64,000 bases of DNA, taken from assembly GCA_963739385.1 (NCBI GenBank), contig CAVUAI010000058.1, forward strand, positions 62,001 to 126,000, read 5' to 3'. The first letter of the stretch is position 1; each line of letters starts with the position of its first letter. Below the pieces are notes generated by a model. That model was not told the origin of the DNA, searched no databases, and saw only the letters and a list, made by a program, of their open reading frames with translations. The stretch comes from VAZQ01 sp963739385 (GTDB taxonomy: Bacteria; Pseudomonadota; Alphaproteobacteria; Rhizobiales; Xanthobacteraceae). Positions 52,171 through 60,537 of this stretch are shown here, one piece after another. The translations under genes and the position numbers were made by a program.

Positions 52171-53136
52171 TCAATCGCCCGGCACCAGCCGCTTGAACAA
52201 TGCGTGCCGGACCAGCCCGTCGTTGGTGAGGTGGCCATAGGTGATCTCCGCTTCGAATTGGGGCGCCACCCACGTCGTGTCCGGCGACCTGATCGGGCTC
52301 GTCAGCGGTGAGCGTTTCACCGCGACCGCCTCGAGCTGGCGTCGGACCGCGGCGGCGGTCTCGCGCGTGAAGCCGGTTCCGACCTTGCCCACATAGCGCA
52401 GCTGATCGCCGTCGCGGCGCCCGAGGCGGAGCGCGGCAATCCCGCCGGCGCCGGGAACGTAGCCGACCACGACAAAGCGGCCGCGGCGCGGGCATTTCAC
52501 CTTGACCCAATCCTCGGAACGACCGGACCGGTAGGGGGCCTCGGCGCGCTTGGACACCACCCCCTCGAGCTCGAGCTCGCTGGCGCGCGCGTAGAGGCCG
52601 GCGCCGTCCACGAAATGCTCGCTGTACATGACGCCCGGCACGGACGCCTCGGCAAGGAAGGATCCCAGCACGCGCTTGCGGGCGACGAGTGGCGCCGCGC
52701 GGGTGTCAAAGCCGTCGAGGTGGAGGAGGTCGAAGGCGTAGTAGACCATCCGGTCGTTGCGCCCGCGTTTGAGGTCATCCTGCAGCGCGGAGAAATTGGG
52801 CCGGCCGCCTGCATCCACCGACACGATCTCACCGTCCATGACGAGCTTCCCTGCCGGCAGATGCGCAACGCTGGCGGCGACCGCCGCTAGCCGGCCGCTC
52901 CAATCGAGGCCGGAGCGCGTATAGAGCGCCACGCGGCCGTCCTGCAGGTGCACCTGAATGCGGTAGCCGTCGAGCTTGGCCTCGTGCACGTAGTCCGCTC
53001 CCGCAGGCACTTTGGCGCGCGCCGTGGCAAGCGCCGGCGGAATGAAGCGGGGGAACGGCGCGGGCTGCGCGCCCGCAAGCACGCGGGCCAGGAAGCGGGA
53101 GGAAGAGCGTTGACGCGGCGACGGCGCTCGGGGCAT
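52171..53136 (-). CDS. ATP-dependent DNA ligase (LigD-type ligase domain only)
   Basis: The 321-residue protein holds the nucleotidyltransferase domain with AMP-lysine K54 in HEAKLDGYRIQ (motif I), YTRSGLDWSG, the motif III-like VMDGEIVSVDAGGRPNFSAL, the motif IV-like LELEGVVSKRAEAPYRSGRS and motif V DWVKVKC. An OB-fold domain (RFVVVGYVPGAGGIAALRLG) follows. It seals nicks or ends with ATP. The polymerase and phosphoesterase domains of full LigD are absent. With Ku in the same island it probably supports double-strand break repair as an accessory ligase. Confidence 0.88.
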   Translation of the reverse strand: MPRAPSPRQRSSSRFLARVLAGAQPAPFPRFIPPALATARAKVPAGADYVHEAKLDGYRIQVHLQDGRVALYTRSGLDWSGRLAAVAASVAHLPAGKLVMDGEIVSVDAGGRPNFSALQDDLKRGRNDRMVYYAFDLLHLDGFDTRAAPLVARKRVLGSFLAEASVPGVMYSEHFVDGAGLYARASELELEGVVSKRAEAPYRSGRSEDWVKVKCPRRGRFVVVGYVPGAGGIAALRLGRRDGDQLRYVGKVGTGFTRETAAAVRRQLEAVAVKRSPLTSPIRSPDTTWVAPQFEAEITYGHLTNDGLVRHALFKRLVPGD

Positions 53137-53382
53137 GCGGAGTCAATATACGCCCGACCCCACGAGCCTCAACCGGGCGATCCTCCGACCGCGGTGATCG
53201 TTGCGCAAGGGACGGCCGCAACACGGGCGCGGCCGCGCGCGCGGATTTACAAATTCCATTTTGCGTGGCGAAACCGATCGGCTATTCTTGTCAATCATCG
53301 GCCGCATTCGGGGGTTGGCGATGATTGGGAAGGCCGCTGGCTCCCGCCCTCTGCACGATCCAGACCAATGGGGGCCATCGCG

Positions 53383-53613
53383 ATGCCGATCAATCGCGCG
53401 CTGCAAGGCCGTGTGTTTTCGCCGGACGAGCTCCAGGTGTTGACCACGGCGTTCGAGGAAACCTTACGCGAGTTGCGCCTGGTCGATCGGAGCGACCCGG
53501 CGACCGAGATGGTCGCCAAGAAGATCATCGAATTGGCGGACGAGGGCGAGCGCGACCCGGTGCGGTTGCGGGAGCGAACCGTTCACTCCTTCAGCCGGGG
53601 CCAAGGCCCATAG
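53383..53613 (+). CDS. 76-residue small protein, paralogue of the one at 38 kb
   Basis: The protein reads MPINRALQGRVFSPDELQVL, then LRLVDRSDPATEMVAKKIIE and LADEGERDPVRLRERTV. It aligns along its whole length with the 75-residue protein at 37968-38195. The helical pattern with the IIELAxxGERDP block is common in small rhizobial proteins of unknown role. ATG 53383 is chosen by match with the paralogue; the longer frame runs through unrelated sequence. Confidence 0.7.
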   Translation: MPINRALQGRVFSPDELQVLTTAFEETLRELRLVDRSDPATEMVAKKIIELADEGERDPVRLRERTVHSFSRGQGP

Positions 53614-53703
53614 CGCGAAGCGGCATTGGCTTTTCGGTGCCGGGTATGCTCGCGGTTTGATTTCGCTCCGGCAGCGTCCAACACGGGGCTCGGGTGCCAG
53701 GGA

Positions 53704-54819
53704 ATGATGATGAACCAGACAAAGCGCCGGTACTCCTTTCGCGGCTGTGCCTGCTGCGATCAGCCTGCGACGGGCGCCTGGGGGCCGAGCCGGCGAGGTC
53801 TGCTGCGCGGAGCCGCCGCTTTCGGGCTCAGCGCCGCTGCGGGCCTGCGGCCGCGGACGGCCGATGCCCAGGGCGCGGCGGCGAGCCCCGGCAAGCCCCA
53901 CCGCATCGACACCCATCACCACATTGCGCCGCCGAAATACGTGGCCGAGTTCAAGAGCGAGTTGCAGCCGCCGGTCATTGCATGGACCGTCGCCAAATCG
54001 CTCGAGGACATGGACAGGTCCGGCGTCGCGACTGCGATCACGTCGGTCACCACACCGGGGAGTGCCTTCAGCGGCAAGGATGGCCGCCGCGTCGCGCGCG
54101 AGTGCAACGAATACGCCGCGAGGCTGGTGCAGGACCATCCCGGCCGCTTCGGCATGTTCGCCGCGCTGCCGCTCACCGATGTCGAAGGGAGCTTGCGCGA
54201 GATCGAGTTCGCGCTCGACGTGCTCAAGGCCGACGGCGTTTCGGTATTTACGAGCTACGGCAACCTGTGGCTGGGCGATCCGGCATTCGAGCCGGTGATC
54301 GCGGAGCTCAACCGGCGCAAGGCGGTGATCTACACCCATCCCGATGCGCCGAACTGCTGCCGGGATCCGATGGTGCCGGAGATCCGTGAGCCGGTGATCG
54401 AGTACGGCACGGATACGACCCGCGCGATAGCCCGCGTCCTGTTCAGCGGAACCGCGGTGCGTTACCGGGACATACGTTGGATCTTCTCGCACGGGGGAGG
54501 GACCGCGCCGTTCCTCGCCGAGCGTCTCATCCGCACGCCGTCGCTCAACAAGAAACTGGCCGAGACGGTGCCGGATGGCGCGATGGCCGAGCTGCAGCGG
54601 TTCTACTACGACATCGCCCAGATCGCGCATCCGGTTCCGCTGGCGGCGCTGACGAGGTTCGTGCCGGCGTCGCAGATTCTGTGGGGCACGGATTATCCGT
54701 TCCGCTTCGGCGACGAATACGTCAAGGCGCTCGCCGCATTCGGATTGGGCGAGGGCGATCTGCGCAGGATCGACCGCGAGAATGCGCTCGCCCTGCTGCC
54801 GCGCCTCAAGGCCGGCTAG
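53704..54819 (+). CDS. exported amidohydrolase (ACMSD-like metal-dependent decarboxylase/hydrolase)
   Basis: The product has about 371 residues. The N-terminus holds a short Cys cluster (SFRGCACCDQP) and a twin-arginine signal (SRRGLLRGAAAFGLSAAAGL). The TIM-barrel starts with the metal triad H71-H72-H73 (RIDTHHHIAPPKY), then VIYTHPDAPN, IFSHGGG, and the late GTDYPFRFG with the catalytic Asp. This matches the amidohydrolase_2 family that includes ACMSD and 6-methylsalicylate decarboxylase. It would act on an aromatic or related acid outside the cytoplasm, metal-dependent. The start may be any of three successive ATG codons (53704, 53707, 53710). Confidence 0.85.
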   Translation: MMMNQTKRRYSFRGCACCDQPATGAWGPSRRGLLRGAAAFGLSAAAGLRPRTADAQGAAASPGKPHRIDTHHHIAPPKYVAEFKSELQPPVIAWTVAKSLEDMDRSGVATAITSVTTPGSAFSGKDGRRVARECNEYAARLVQDHPGRFGMFAALPLTDVEGSLREIEFALDVLKADGVSVFTSYGNLWLGDPAFEPVIAELNRRKAVIYTHPDAPNCCRDPMVPEIREPVIEYGTDTTRAIARVLFSGTAVRYRDIRWIFSHGGGTAPFLAERLIRTPSLNKKLAETVPDGAMAELQRFYYDIAQIAHPVPLAALTRFVPASQILWGTDYPFRFGDEYVKALAAFGLGEGDLRRIDRENALALLPRLKAG

Positions 54820-54908
54820 CGCCGCGGCCCCTCATTCGATCACCTTCGGCGGTTGCGGCCGCGTCGATGGGATCCCGTCGAGTTGCCTCTCCACTCGGAG
54901 GGCGCACT

Positions 54909-55301
54909 CTATCGCGTAGCAATACAGTCGATCTCGATGTCAAAAGGTCCGGGCCAGGCGGGAACGCAGACAAATATCCGGGCGGGCGGGTCCGTGGGAA
55001 AATAACGAGCATAGACCGCGTTGACGGCTGTGAATTTCTCAACCGAGGTGCAATACACGTTGCATTTGAGCACGTTCTCCAGGGACGAGCCCGCCGCCTC
55101 GAGGCAGAGCTTCATCTGTTCCAGAACAAGCTCAGTCTGGCGTTCGATCGGGGCTTCGACCACCTTTCCGGTGTCGGGGTCGAAGGGCGGAAACCCGGAG
55201 ACATAGATCGTGTCGCCGCTGCGCGTAACGGCCGAGGTCGGCGCCTTCCAGTTTTCCAGGTAGGTCGACAGGGGCTCAACGCGGATGACTTCTCGTTTCA
55301 T
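54909..55301 (-). CDS. RidA/YjgF-family enamine/imine deaminase
   Basis: The 130-residue protein starts at ATG 55301, with AGGAG just before it; the long frame upstream is not coding-like. It has TIYVSGFPPFDPDTGKVV, ERQTELVLEQMKLCLEAAGS, VLKCNVYCTSVEKFTAVNAV and FPTDPPARIFVCVPAW, with the family Arg in PPARIF and the final acidic residue in FDIEIDCIA. RidA proteins hydrolyse reactive 2-aminoacrylate-type imines and protect PLP enzymes; some are chaperone-like under oxidation. Several cysteines are present. It diverges from hdeD. Confidence 0.88.
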   Translation of the reverse strand: MKREVIRVEPLSTYLENWKAPTSAVTRSGDTIYVSGFPPFDPDTGKVVEAPIERQTELVLEQMKLCLEAAGSSLENVLKCNVYCTSVEKFTAVNAVYARYFPTDPPARIFVCVPAWPGPFDIEIDCIATR

Positions 55302-55484
55302 GGATGGTCTCCTGGATTTAACGGACGCCCGCTGCCCGGCCAGACTGGTCACATGCGCGTGGTGCCTTGATTTCATCCGACAGCGGAATAAGACTCTGCG
55401 CGCGATTCCTGTAGCAACGTTTCTGACCAGCCGGCGACCCGCCATGGGTCGGGCGACGCCGCGCCCTCTGCAGAGGAGACCGCC

Positions 55485-56042
55485 ATGACCGAGATCCAGG
55501 CTTTGGACGTCCGGATTCCTGCCGAGATCATCAACAATTGGGGTTGGTTCCTGGCCTTCGGCATCTGCCTGGTGCTGCTCGGATGTCTCGCAATCGCGCG
55601 CTCCGTGGCAGCCACCGTGGTCTCCATGCTGTTCTTCGGGTGGCTGCTGCTGATCGCCGCCGGCATCGAGGTCGTCCAGGCGATCATGGTCGGAAAATGG
55701 GCCGGCCTGTTTCAACATTGGCTGAGTGCGCTCCTGTTCGGGGTGCTCGGAGCGCTGATCGTGTGGAGGCCGGTGATCACCGCCGAGATCTTGACGTTGC
55801 TGATGGGCGCGTTCTTCCTCGTGGCCGGTCTGTTCCAGCTGATCACCCCGTTCGTGATCTCCTTGCCGGAGTGGGGATGGCACGCGCTCAACGGCCTTAT
55901 CACGTTGGTGCTCGGTATCCTCATCCTCGCGCAATGGCCGGTCTCCGGACTCTGGGTGATCGGCCTGTTCCTGGGCATTGAACTGATCTTTTACGGTGCC
56001 GCCTGGATCGCGGTGGCGCTCAGGGTGCGCCCGGCCGGTTAG
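55485..56042 (+). CDS. hdeD: HdeD-family acid-resistance membrane protein
   Basis: The 185-residue protein has six membrane helices in three pairs, the HdeD layout: NWGWFLAFGICLVLLGCLAI, MLFFGWLLLIAAGIEVVQAI, HWLSALLFGVLGALIVWRPV, LMGAFFLVAGLFQLITPF, WHALNGLITLVLGILILAQW, LWVIGLFLGIELIFYGAAWI. GAGGAG stands before ATG 55485. In E. coli it helps at low pH by an unknown mechanism. The setting in a stress island fits. No EcfG-like box was found in its leader. Confidence 0.88.
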   Translation: MTEIQALDVRIPAEIINNWGWFLAFGICLVLLGCLAIARSVAATVVSMLFFGWLLLIAAGIEVVQAIMVGKWAGLFQHWLSALLFGVLGALIVWRPVITAEILTLLMGAFFLVAGLFQLITPFVISLPEWGWHALNGLITLVLGILILAQWPVSGLWVIGLFLGIELIFYGAAWIAVALRVRPAG

Positions 56043-56079
56043 CGCATGATCCCGAAACGTTACGACGTTGCGGACAAGA

Positions 56080-57435
56080 TCATGCGGCGGCCGCTCGTTC
56101 GATCGGCTCGCGGTCGGTGTCCTGTGTGGCAAGGATGGCCTGCCGTCGTCCGAGCCACAGGCTGTTTGCGAGCCAGGCTGCCGACAGAATGACGGCAACC
56201 ACGGCGGCCTGCGTGGCGCCGAAGCCCAGGGCGCCGATCAGCGCGTAGGACCAGGCGCCGACCTGATCGCCGGTGCGGTACACCGCAGTGTCGATGAAAG
56301 CTTTGGCTTTGTAGCGGTCCTCGCGCGGCACCACTGTGAACAGGACCTCGCGCGCCGGCCGGGTCAGGGCAAAATTGCCCGCGCGACGCAGGACCTGGAA
56401 TCCGACGATCACTGCCAGCGTGGGCAGCACGGCGAGCAGACCGAAGCCGAGCATCGTCATCGCCGGAAGCAGCGCGAGCGCCATGCCGACCCCGAGCCAA
56501 CGCAGCAGACGACCGGTGAGGAAAATCTGGGTCACGAGCGTGAGGATGTTCACCGCCAGGTCGATGGTCGCGAAAAACGCTGTCTGCGCGCCGCGATCGT
56601 TAAAGCTGCGGGATACGATGCTCGCCTGGTCGAAGTAGAGCAACGTCGACGTTACCGCATAGAGCAGCAGGAAAACCCCGATATTGAGCAGATATGGCGA
56701 GCGCAAGGTCTTGATGAGACCGGCGAACACAGAGCCGCCGACCGGAGCTTCGCCGCGCTCGGGATGCGGACGCTCGCTCAGCGTCACCGACAGGCGCGAC
56801 AGCCGCCGCACGCACCAGATCGAGACCTCGAGCAACAGCGCCGCTCCGAGCAGCAGAACCGGCTGCGAGACCGACTGCGCGAGCGAGGCGGTCACGGCGG
56901 AACCGATGATGGCCCCGATCGTCGCGCCGGCGGCGATGAATCCGAACAGGCGCTTGCCCTGCTCGGAAGTGAAGATGTCGACAACCATGGCCCAGAAGAT
57001 CGAGACCACGAACAGGTTGAACACCGAGGTCCAGATGAAGAAGAAGCGGCCGATCCACACCGTCTGCTCGGGTGTGGCAACATGCAGGGCCGCGCCGCAC
57101 GCCAGGATGGTCACGGCAAAGAAACGATACGTCAGCGGAATGAACTGGCGACGCGGCAGCATCTTCACCAGCGCCGAAAACGGGATGTTCAGCACGATCA
57201 TGACGACGAGCGTACCGGTGAACAGCCATTGCAGATTGTCGACGCCGCCCGCGACCCCCATCTGGTCGCGGATCGGCCGCAGGATGTAGTAGGACGCAAG
57301 GACTGACGAGATATAAAGCCAGCACCAGCCGAGCGCCGGCAGCTCCTGGGGTCTCACGTCGATGAGTTGGCGAAGAATCCGTTGAAACGGATGGTCAGGC
57401 GCCGCTGCGGAGCCCTCCAGCCGGGATGGTGTCAT
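56080..57435 (-). CDS. NTP/NDP exchange-type transporter (MFS/AAA carrier)
   Basis: This 451-residue, 12-helix protein begins IDVRPQELPALGWCWLYISS, then YYILRPIRDQMG, the typical start of the ADP/ATP carrier-like (TIGR00769-type) branch found outside obligate parasites. Later marks are FGFIAAGATIGAIIGSAVTA and PREDRYKAKAFIDTAVYRTG, conserved in that branch. The transported compound is not proven for free-living members. Its ATG overlaps the stop of the upstream oxidoreductase gene by 4 nt (57432-57435), so the two are one translation unit. Confidence 0.82.
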   Translation of the reverse strand: MTPSRLEGSAAAPDHPFQRILRQLIDVRPQELPALGWCWLYISSVLASYYILRPIRDQMGVAGGVDNLQWLFTGTLVVMIVLNIPFSALVKMLPRRQFIPLTYRFFAVTILACGAALHVATPEQTVWIGRFFFIWTSVFNLFVVSIFWAMVVDIFTSEQGKRLFGFIAAGATIGAIIGSAVTASLAQSVSQPVLLLGAALLLEVSIWCVRRLSRLSVTLSERPHPERGEAPVGGSVFAGLIKTLRSPYLLNIGVFLLLYAVTSTLLYFDQASIVSRSFNDRGAQTAFFATIDLAVNILTLVTQIFLTGRLLRWLGVGMALALLPAMTMLGFGLLAVLPTLAVIVGFQVLRRAGNFALTRPAREVLFTVVPREDRYKAKAFIDTAVYRTGDQVGAWSYALIGALGFGATQAAVVAVILSAAWLANSLWLGRRQAILATQDTDREPIERAAAA

Positions 57436-58175
57436 TGCGCCAAGCCGAAGCGCTGGCGTAATTCCCCGGCTGTGAGCTGCTGTCCGTAGAGCGGTCCGCC
57501 TTGCGCGAATTCCTGCGCGCGGGCAAGCGGCACGGCTACGGGCTCGAAGCCCGCATCGCGCACGAGCTGGCTGGCGACGGCGACCGCATGTGCGTCGTCG
57601 CCCGCGATCGGGATCGCCATCGGCTCGCCCCTGCGATGCGACTCCTTGACGAAGTAGGCGACGCTCATGGAGTTGAAGGCGCGCACCACGCGGGCGCCGG
57701 GGAAATAGGCCGCCGTGGTGTTGCCGATACCTTTGTCCCTGGTTTCCTTCAAGAGTTCCTCGCCGTCGCGCGCCGCGACCGCGTTGCCGGCGTCCAGCAC
57801 CACCTTGCCGATGAATTTCGGCGCGTAGTCCCTGGCGATCTGCGGCACCGCCTTGTACGGCACCGCAAGGAAGATCGTGTCGCCGAACGCCAGCGCATCC
57901 TCGACCGTCCCGGCCTCGGCCAAGGGTCCAAGCCCGTTGGTGAGCGCCTTGAGCTCCTCCGGATGGCGCGAGGAAAACAGGACGGGATGGCCGGCCTTGA
58001 CCCAGAAGCCGCCAATGGTGCTGCCGATGTGGCCCGCGCCGATGATGCCGATCTTGAGCTTGTTCGTGGCGGGCTGCGCGGACGCAAACCGGGGCGGCGC
58101 GTAGACCGCGAGCAGCGCGGCAGCGCCGATGCGAAGCACACTACGGCGGCCGTGGTCGACGACATCATCAGTCAT
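57432..58175 (-). CDS. exported NADPH-dependent F420 reductase-like oxidoreductase
   Basis: The 247-residue protein has a twin-arginine signal (HGRRSVLRIGAAALLAVYAP, cleavage near FASAQP) in front of a Rossmann domain, KIGIIGAGHIGSTIGGFWVK, continuing SSRHPEELKALTNGLG, LAVPYKAVPQIARDYA and VLDAGNAVAARDG. This is the F420-dependent NADP reductase-like (coenzyme F420-dependent NADP oxidoreductase) fold, also used by many proteins without F420. Export of such an enzyme with bound nucleotide would need Tat. ATG 58175 is preferred because it gives the full Tat signal. ATGA coupling ties it to the NTP/NDP carrier. Confidence 0.8.
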   Translation of the reverse strand: MTDDVVDHGRRSVLRIGAAALLAVYAPPRFASAQPATNKLKIGIIGAGHIGSTIGGFWVKAGHPVLFSSRHPEELKALTNGLGPLAEAGTVEDALAFGDTIFLAVPYKAVPQIARDYAPKFIGKVVLDAGNAVAARDGEELLKETRDKGIGNTTAAYFPGARVVRAFNSMSVAYFVKESHRRGEPMAIPIAGDDAHAVAVASQLVRDAGFEPVAVPLARAQEFAQGGPLYGQQLTAGELRQRFGLAQ

Positions 58176-58288
58176 GATTGATCTCCAGGGAAAATACCAA
58201 TCCGAGGAGGCGAACCATCGTGGCAAGTCAAAGGTTGCCGTCATCACGTCAGTGTGAGGCGATGTCCTCGGGAGAAAGGACTCACGCT

Positions 58289-59257
58289 TTATCTCCCGGC
58301 GTCCCACTCCGCGATGATGCGGTTGCGCAACGCGGCATCCGGCAGCGCTCCGGATCCGGCCCGGCAGTTGTCGGCCATATGCGCCGGATTTCCCGTGCCG
58401 GGTATGACGCAGGTGACGGCCGGCTGGGCAAGAACGAATTTCAGCAGGATCTGCGCCCAACTGGTACAGCCGATATCGGCCGCCCAGTCCGGCAGCGGGC
58501 GGTCGCGGAGGCGACGCAGGAGGCCGCCGCCGCCGAACGGCACGTTGACCAAAATCGCAATGCCGCGCTCGGCCGCAAGCGGCAGCAGCCTGCGCTCCGC
58601 GACGCGATCGTCGAGGGAATAATTGAGCTGGACGAAATCCAGCTTCTCGTTGCGCATCACCGCCTCCAACTCGTCGAAGGCGCTTGCGGTGTAATGCGTG
58701 ACCCCAAGATAGCGGATGCGGCCGTCCTGTTTCCAACGGCGCAGCGTTCCCAGATGCGTTTGCCAGTCGACGAGATTGTGCACCTGCATCAGATCGATGC
58801 GCTTGACCCGCAGCAGATCGAAGGAACGCTCCATCTGCGCGATGCCGGCCTGGCGCCCGCGCGTCCAGACCTTGGTGGCGATGAATGTGCGCTCGGGGTC
58901 CGGTGCGGCCGCCAGCAGGTCGCCCAGCACGGCCTCGGCACGACCATACATCGGCGAGCTGTCGAACGCCTTGCCACCGGCACCGCGGAGCGCGCGGACC
59001 ACATCGGCGAGCGCCCTGAGCTTCTCGCTGTCAGCCCCAATATCGAACCCGACATAGGTACCGCAGCCGATGACCGGCAACGGCTCGCCGCTCGACGGAA
59101 TAGGGCGTGTCTGCATCGCTGTTCCCTCATGGCGGGCTTGCGCAATGGCGAATTCTTGACCGAGAAGGGCAGCACCCATGCCGCCGGCAAGCCGCAGGAA
59201 GCCCGCACGCGACAGGTCCCCAGTCAGCAGGCTCTTCGGAGCAGCGTTCTTTGCCAT
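58289..59257 (-). CDS. Tat-exported aldo/keto reductase
   Basis: The protein has 322 residues from ATG 59257. An N-terminal segment (LSRAGFLRLAGGMGAALLGQ) looks like a weak Tat or Sec signal with a single Arg. The TIM-barrel has the AKR tetrad D99, Y104 (KAFDSSPMYGRAEAVLG), K129 (FIATKVW) and H160 (DLMQVHNLVD), and the NADPH loop near the end (VLAQPAVTCVIPGTGNPAHM). It reduces or oxidises a carbonyl compound with NADP(H); substrate unknown. It sits upstream of the F420-type oxidoreductase gene on the same strand, 113 nt apart. Confidence 0.87.
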   Translation of the reverse strand: MAKNAAPKSLLTGDLSRAGFLRLAGGMGAALLGQEFAIAQARHEGTAMQTRPIPSSGEPLPVIGCGTYVGFDIGADSEKLRALADVVRALRGAGGKAFDSSPMYGRAEAVLGDLLAAAPDPERTFIATKVWTRGRQAGIAQMERSFDLLRVKRIDLMQVHNLVDWQTHLGTLRRWKQDGRIRYLGVTHYTASAFDELEAVMRNEKLDFVQLNYSLDDRVAERRLLPLAAERGIAILVNVPFGGGGLLRRLRDRPLPDWAADIGCTSWAQILLKFVLAQPAVTCVIPGTGNPAHMADNCRAGSGALPDAALRNRIIAEWDAGR

Positions 59258-59288
59258 GCGATTCCCGCGTTCTGCGGGCATGAGCAAC

Positions 59289-59347
59289 CCGCAAAACAAT
59301 TCAAGCGCACCGAATGAGCTGATGTTGCGAACACTGCAAGCCAAATG
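59289..59347. repeat. 59-bp direct repeat, copy 1
   Basis: Shares with 59548-59605 the blocks CCGCAAA, GCACCGAATGA, GAT and CTGCAAGCCA(A/G)ATG at equal spacing. It lies just before the aldo/keto reductase start, within the 59258-59987 gene-poor gap. Confidence 0.55.
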
Positions 59348-59547
59348 TTCTTGAAGGGGCTGCGGGCCGACGCCACACAAGCCGGGCGCGGGCCCAAATT
59401 GAGTGCGACTTGCATCGACTGGGGGACTTCGGCAACGGGCGTTCGACGCCGACCGGGATTTCGACCGGTGCGGGGGCGGGCACTGCGGCAACGCGGCGCT
59501 CGAAATTCTCGCCACTGAATTGCCGGAGGCTGGTGAGCAGGAGTGTA

Positions 59548-59605
59548 CCGCAAAGGGGCTCGAGGGCACCGAATGACCCGATTTCAAAATCCTGCAAGCC
59601 AGATG
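59548..59605. repeat. 59-bp direct repeat, copy 2
   Basis: The second copy of the element at 59289-59347, 259 nt downstream, same orientation, with several substitutions and one missing base. The intervening DNA has no clear gene. Confidence 0.55.
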
Positions 59606-59704
59606 AATCAACCGTAGCGTTGTCCGAAAGTGACGGCCGTTGCAACGATCGGGCACCGGATTTCGATGGCGATGCCGTTTCCCGCCGGTTGGTCGCACAA
59701 GGGC

Positions 59705-59733
59705 AAAAAAAGCCCCGCGCACGAGCGCGGGGC
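59705..59733 (-). terminator. intrinsic terminator (minus strand)
   Basis: GCCCCGCGC (59712-59720), loop ACGA, GCGCGGGGC (59725-59733). On the minus strand it is followed by seven T. It would stop transcripts from the small minus-strand gene at 59988-60158 about 250 nt upstream. Confidence 0.7.
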
Positions 59734-59987
59734 GGAAGGCGTGCGGGGTAACGCTCGCGTGCGTACATGCCGGCCGTGAAGGCGAGATGACGCCCACGGG
59801 AGAGGTGTGGAAAACCTTCGGGGCGACGCTTTGGAACTTCCGGGTGCCGGACGCTTCCACGGGCGTTCCCGCACCGGACGGAGCCGCCTCGGAACCTTGG
59901 GAGCGCCGCCGGAATGCGGGACGGAACCTTCTCCCGCGCCCTACGAGACCCGTCGAGGGTAATCCGGCGTCCAGACGGATGCGTTGA

Positions 59988-60158
59988 TTATTGCGCCGTC
60001 TTGCCGCTGACGTCCGCGCTCGGCGAGTTGACGGTTCCGGGCAGGCGACCGCCCGACATCGCAAACGCGAGCACGCCGATGATCACGACGAGCCCGCCGA
60101 TCGGGACCAGGTAGCGCCTGACTCCGCCGATTTGTCGCAGACCCCGGGCTGACGGCAC
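59988..60158 (-). CDS. possible 56-residue single-helix membrane protein
   Basis: From GTG 60158 the protein reads MPSARGLRQIGGVRRYLVPI, then GGLVVIIGVLAFAMSGGRLP and a polar end (VNSPSADVSGKTAQ). One clear membrane helix is preceded by Arg, so the tail would face the periplasm. The start is uncertain (longer frame begins at 60266). No family is recognised; the clean helix and the downstream terminator are the support. Confidence 0.4.
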   Translation of the reverse strand: MPSARGLRQIGGVRRYLVPIGGLVVIIGVLAFAMSGGRLPGTVNSPSADVSGKTAQ

Positions 60159-60246
60159 GGTTCTGGGACAAGGAGGATCGCTGCAGGGAGGACTCACAAC
60201 CAAACCCGGCCCTGCGGCGTTGTCTAGGCACCCCAGGAGGCTCGCC

Positions 60247-60537
60247 ATGTCCATCATCCGGCTCATTCACATCAAGATCGATCCGTCCGAAACCGACAAA
60301 GCCCTGCAGGTCTGGAAGAGCGAATGCGCACCCCTGATGATCCAGCAGAAAGGCTGCATTTCCGAGAAACTTCTGCGCTGTCGGGATGCCCACGAGCTCA
60401 TTTCCTATTCCGAATGGGACAGCGAAGCCGACATCGAGCGCTATCGTGGGAGCGACGCGCACAAGGAGATCGTGCGCCACGCCCGCGCGCTCAAGGGCTC
60501 GAAGGCGGAGGTCAAGCTCTACGACCTCGTCATGTGA
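60247..60537 (+). CDS. antibiotic biosynthesis monooxygenase (ABM) domain protein
   Basis: This 96-residue single-domain protein starts at ATG 60247, with AGGAGG at ideal spacing. It has the ferredoxin-like ABM layout: strand MSIIRLIHIKIDPSETDKAL, helix with C-APLMIQQKGCISEKLLRC, strand ELISYSEWDSEADIERYRGS and the final KLYDLVM. The conserved W in the SEWDSE strand and the H-A-xx helix suit the family. Members oxidise aromatic rings or degrade heme without cofactor, or have unknown roles. Its 3' end overlaps the ihfA-like gene by 19 nt (convergent). Confidence 0.78.
   Translation: MSIIRLIHIKIDPSETDKALQVWKSECAPLMIQQKGCISEKLLRCRDAHELISYSEWDSEADIERYRGSDAHKEIVRHARALKGSKAEVKLYDLVM

Noticed and set aside
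54909..56198. 429-codon minus-strand frame extending RidA upstream
   Set aside because: The region before ATG 55301 is antisense to hdeD and His/Gln/Arg-rich; AGGAG before ATG 55301 sets the RidA start.
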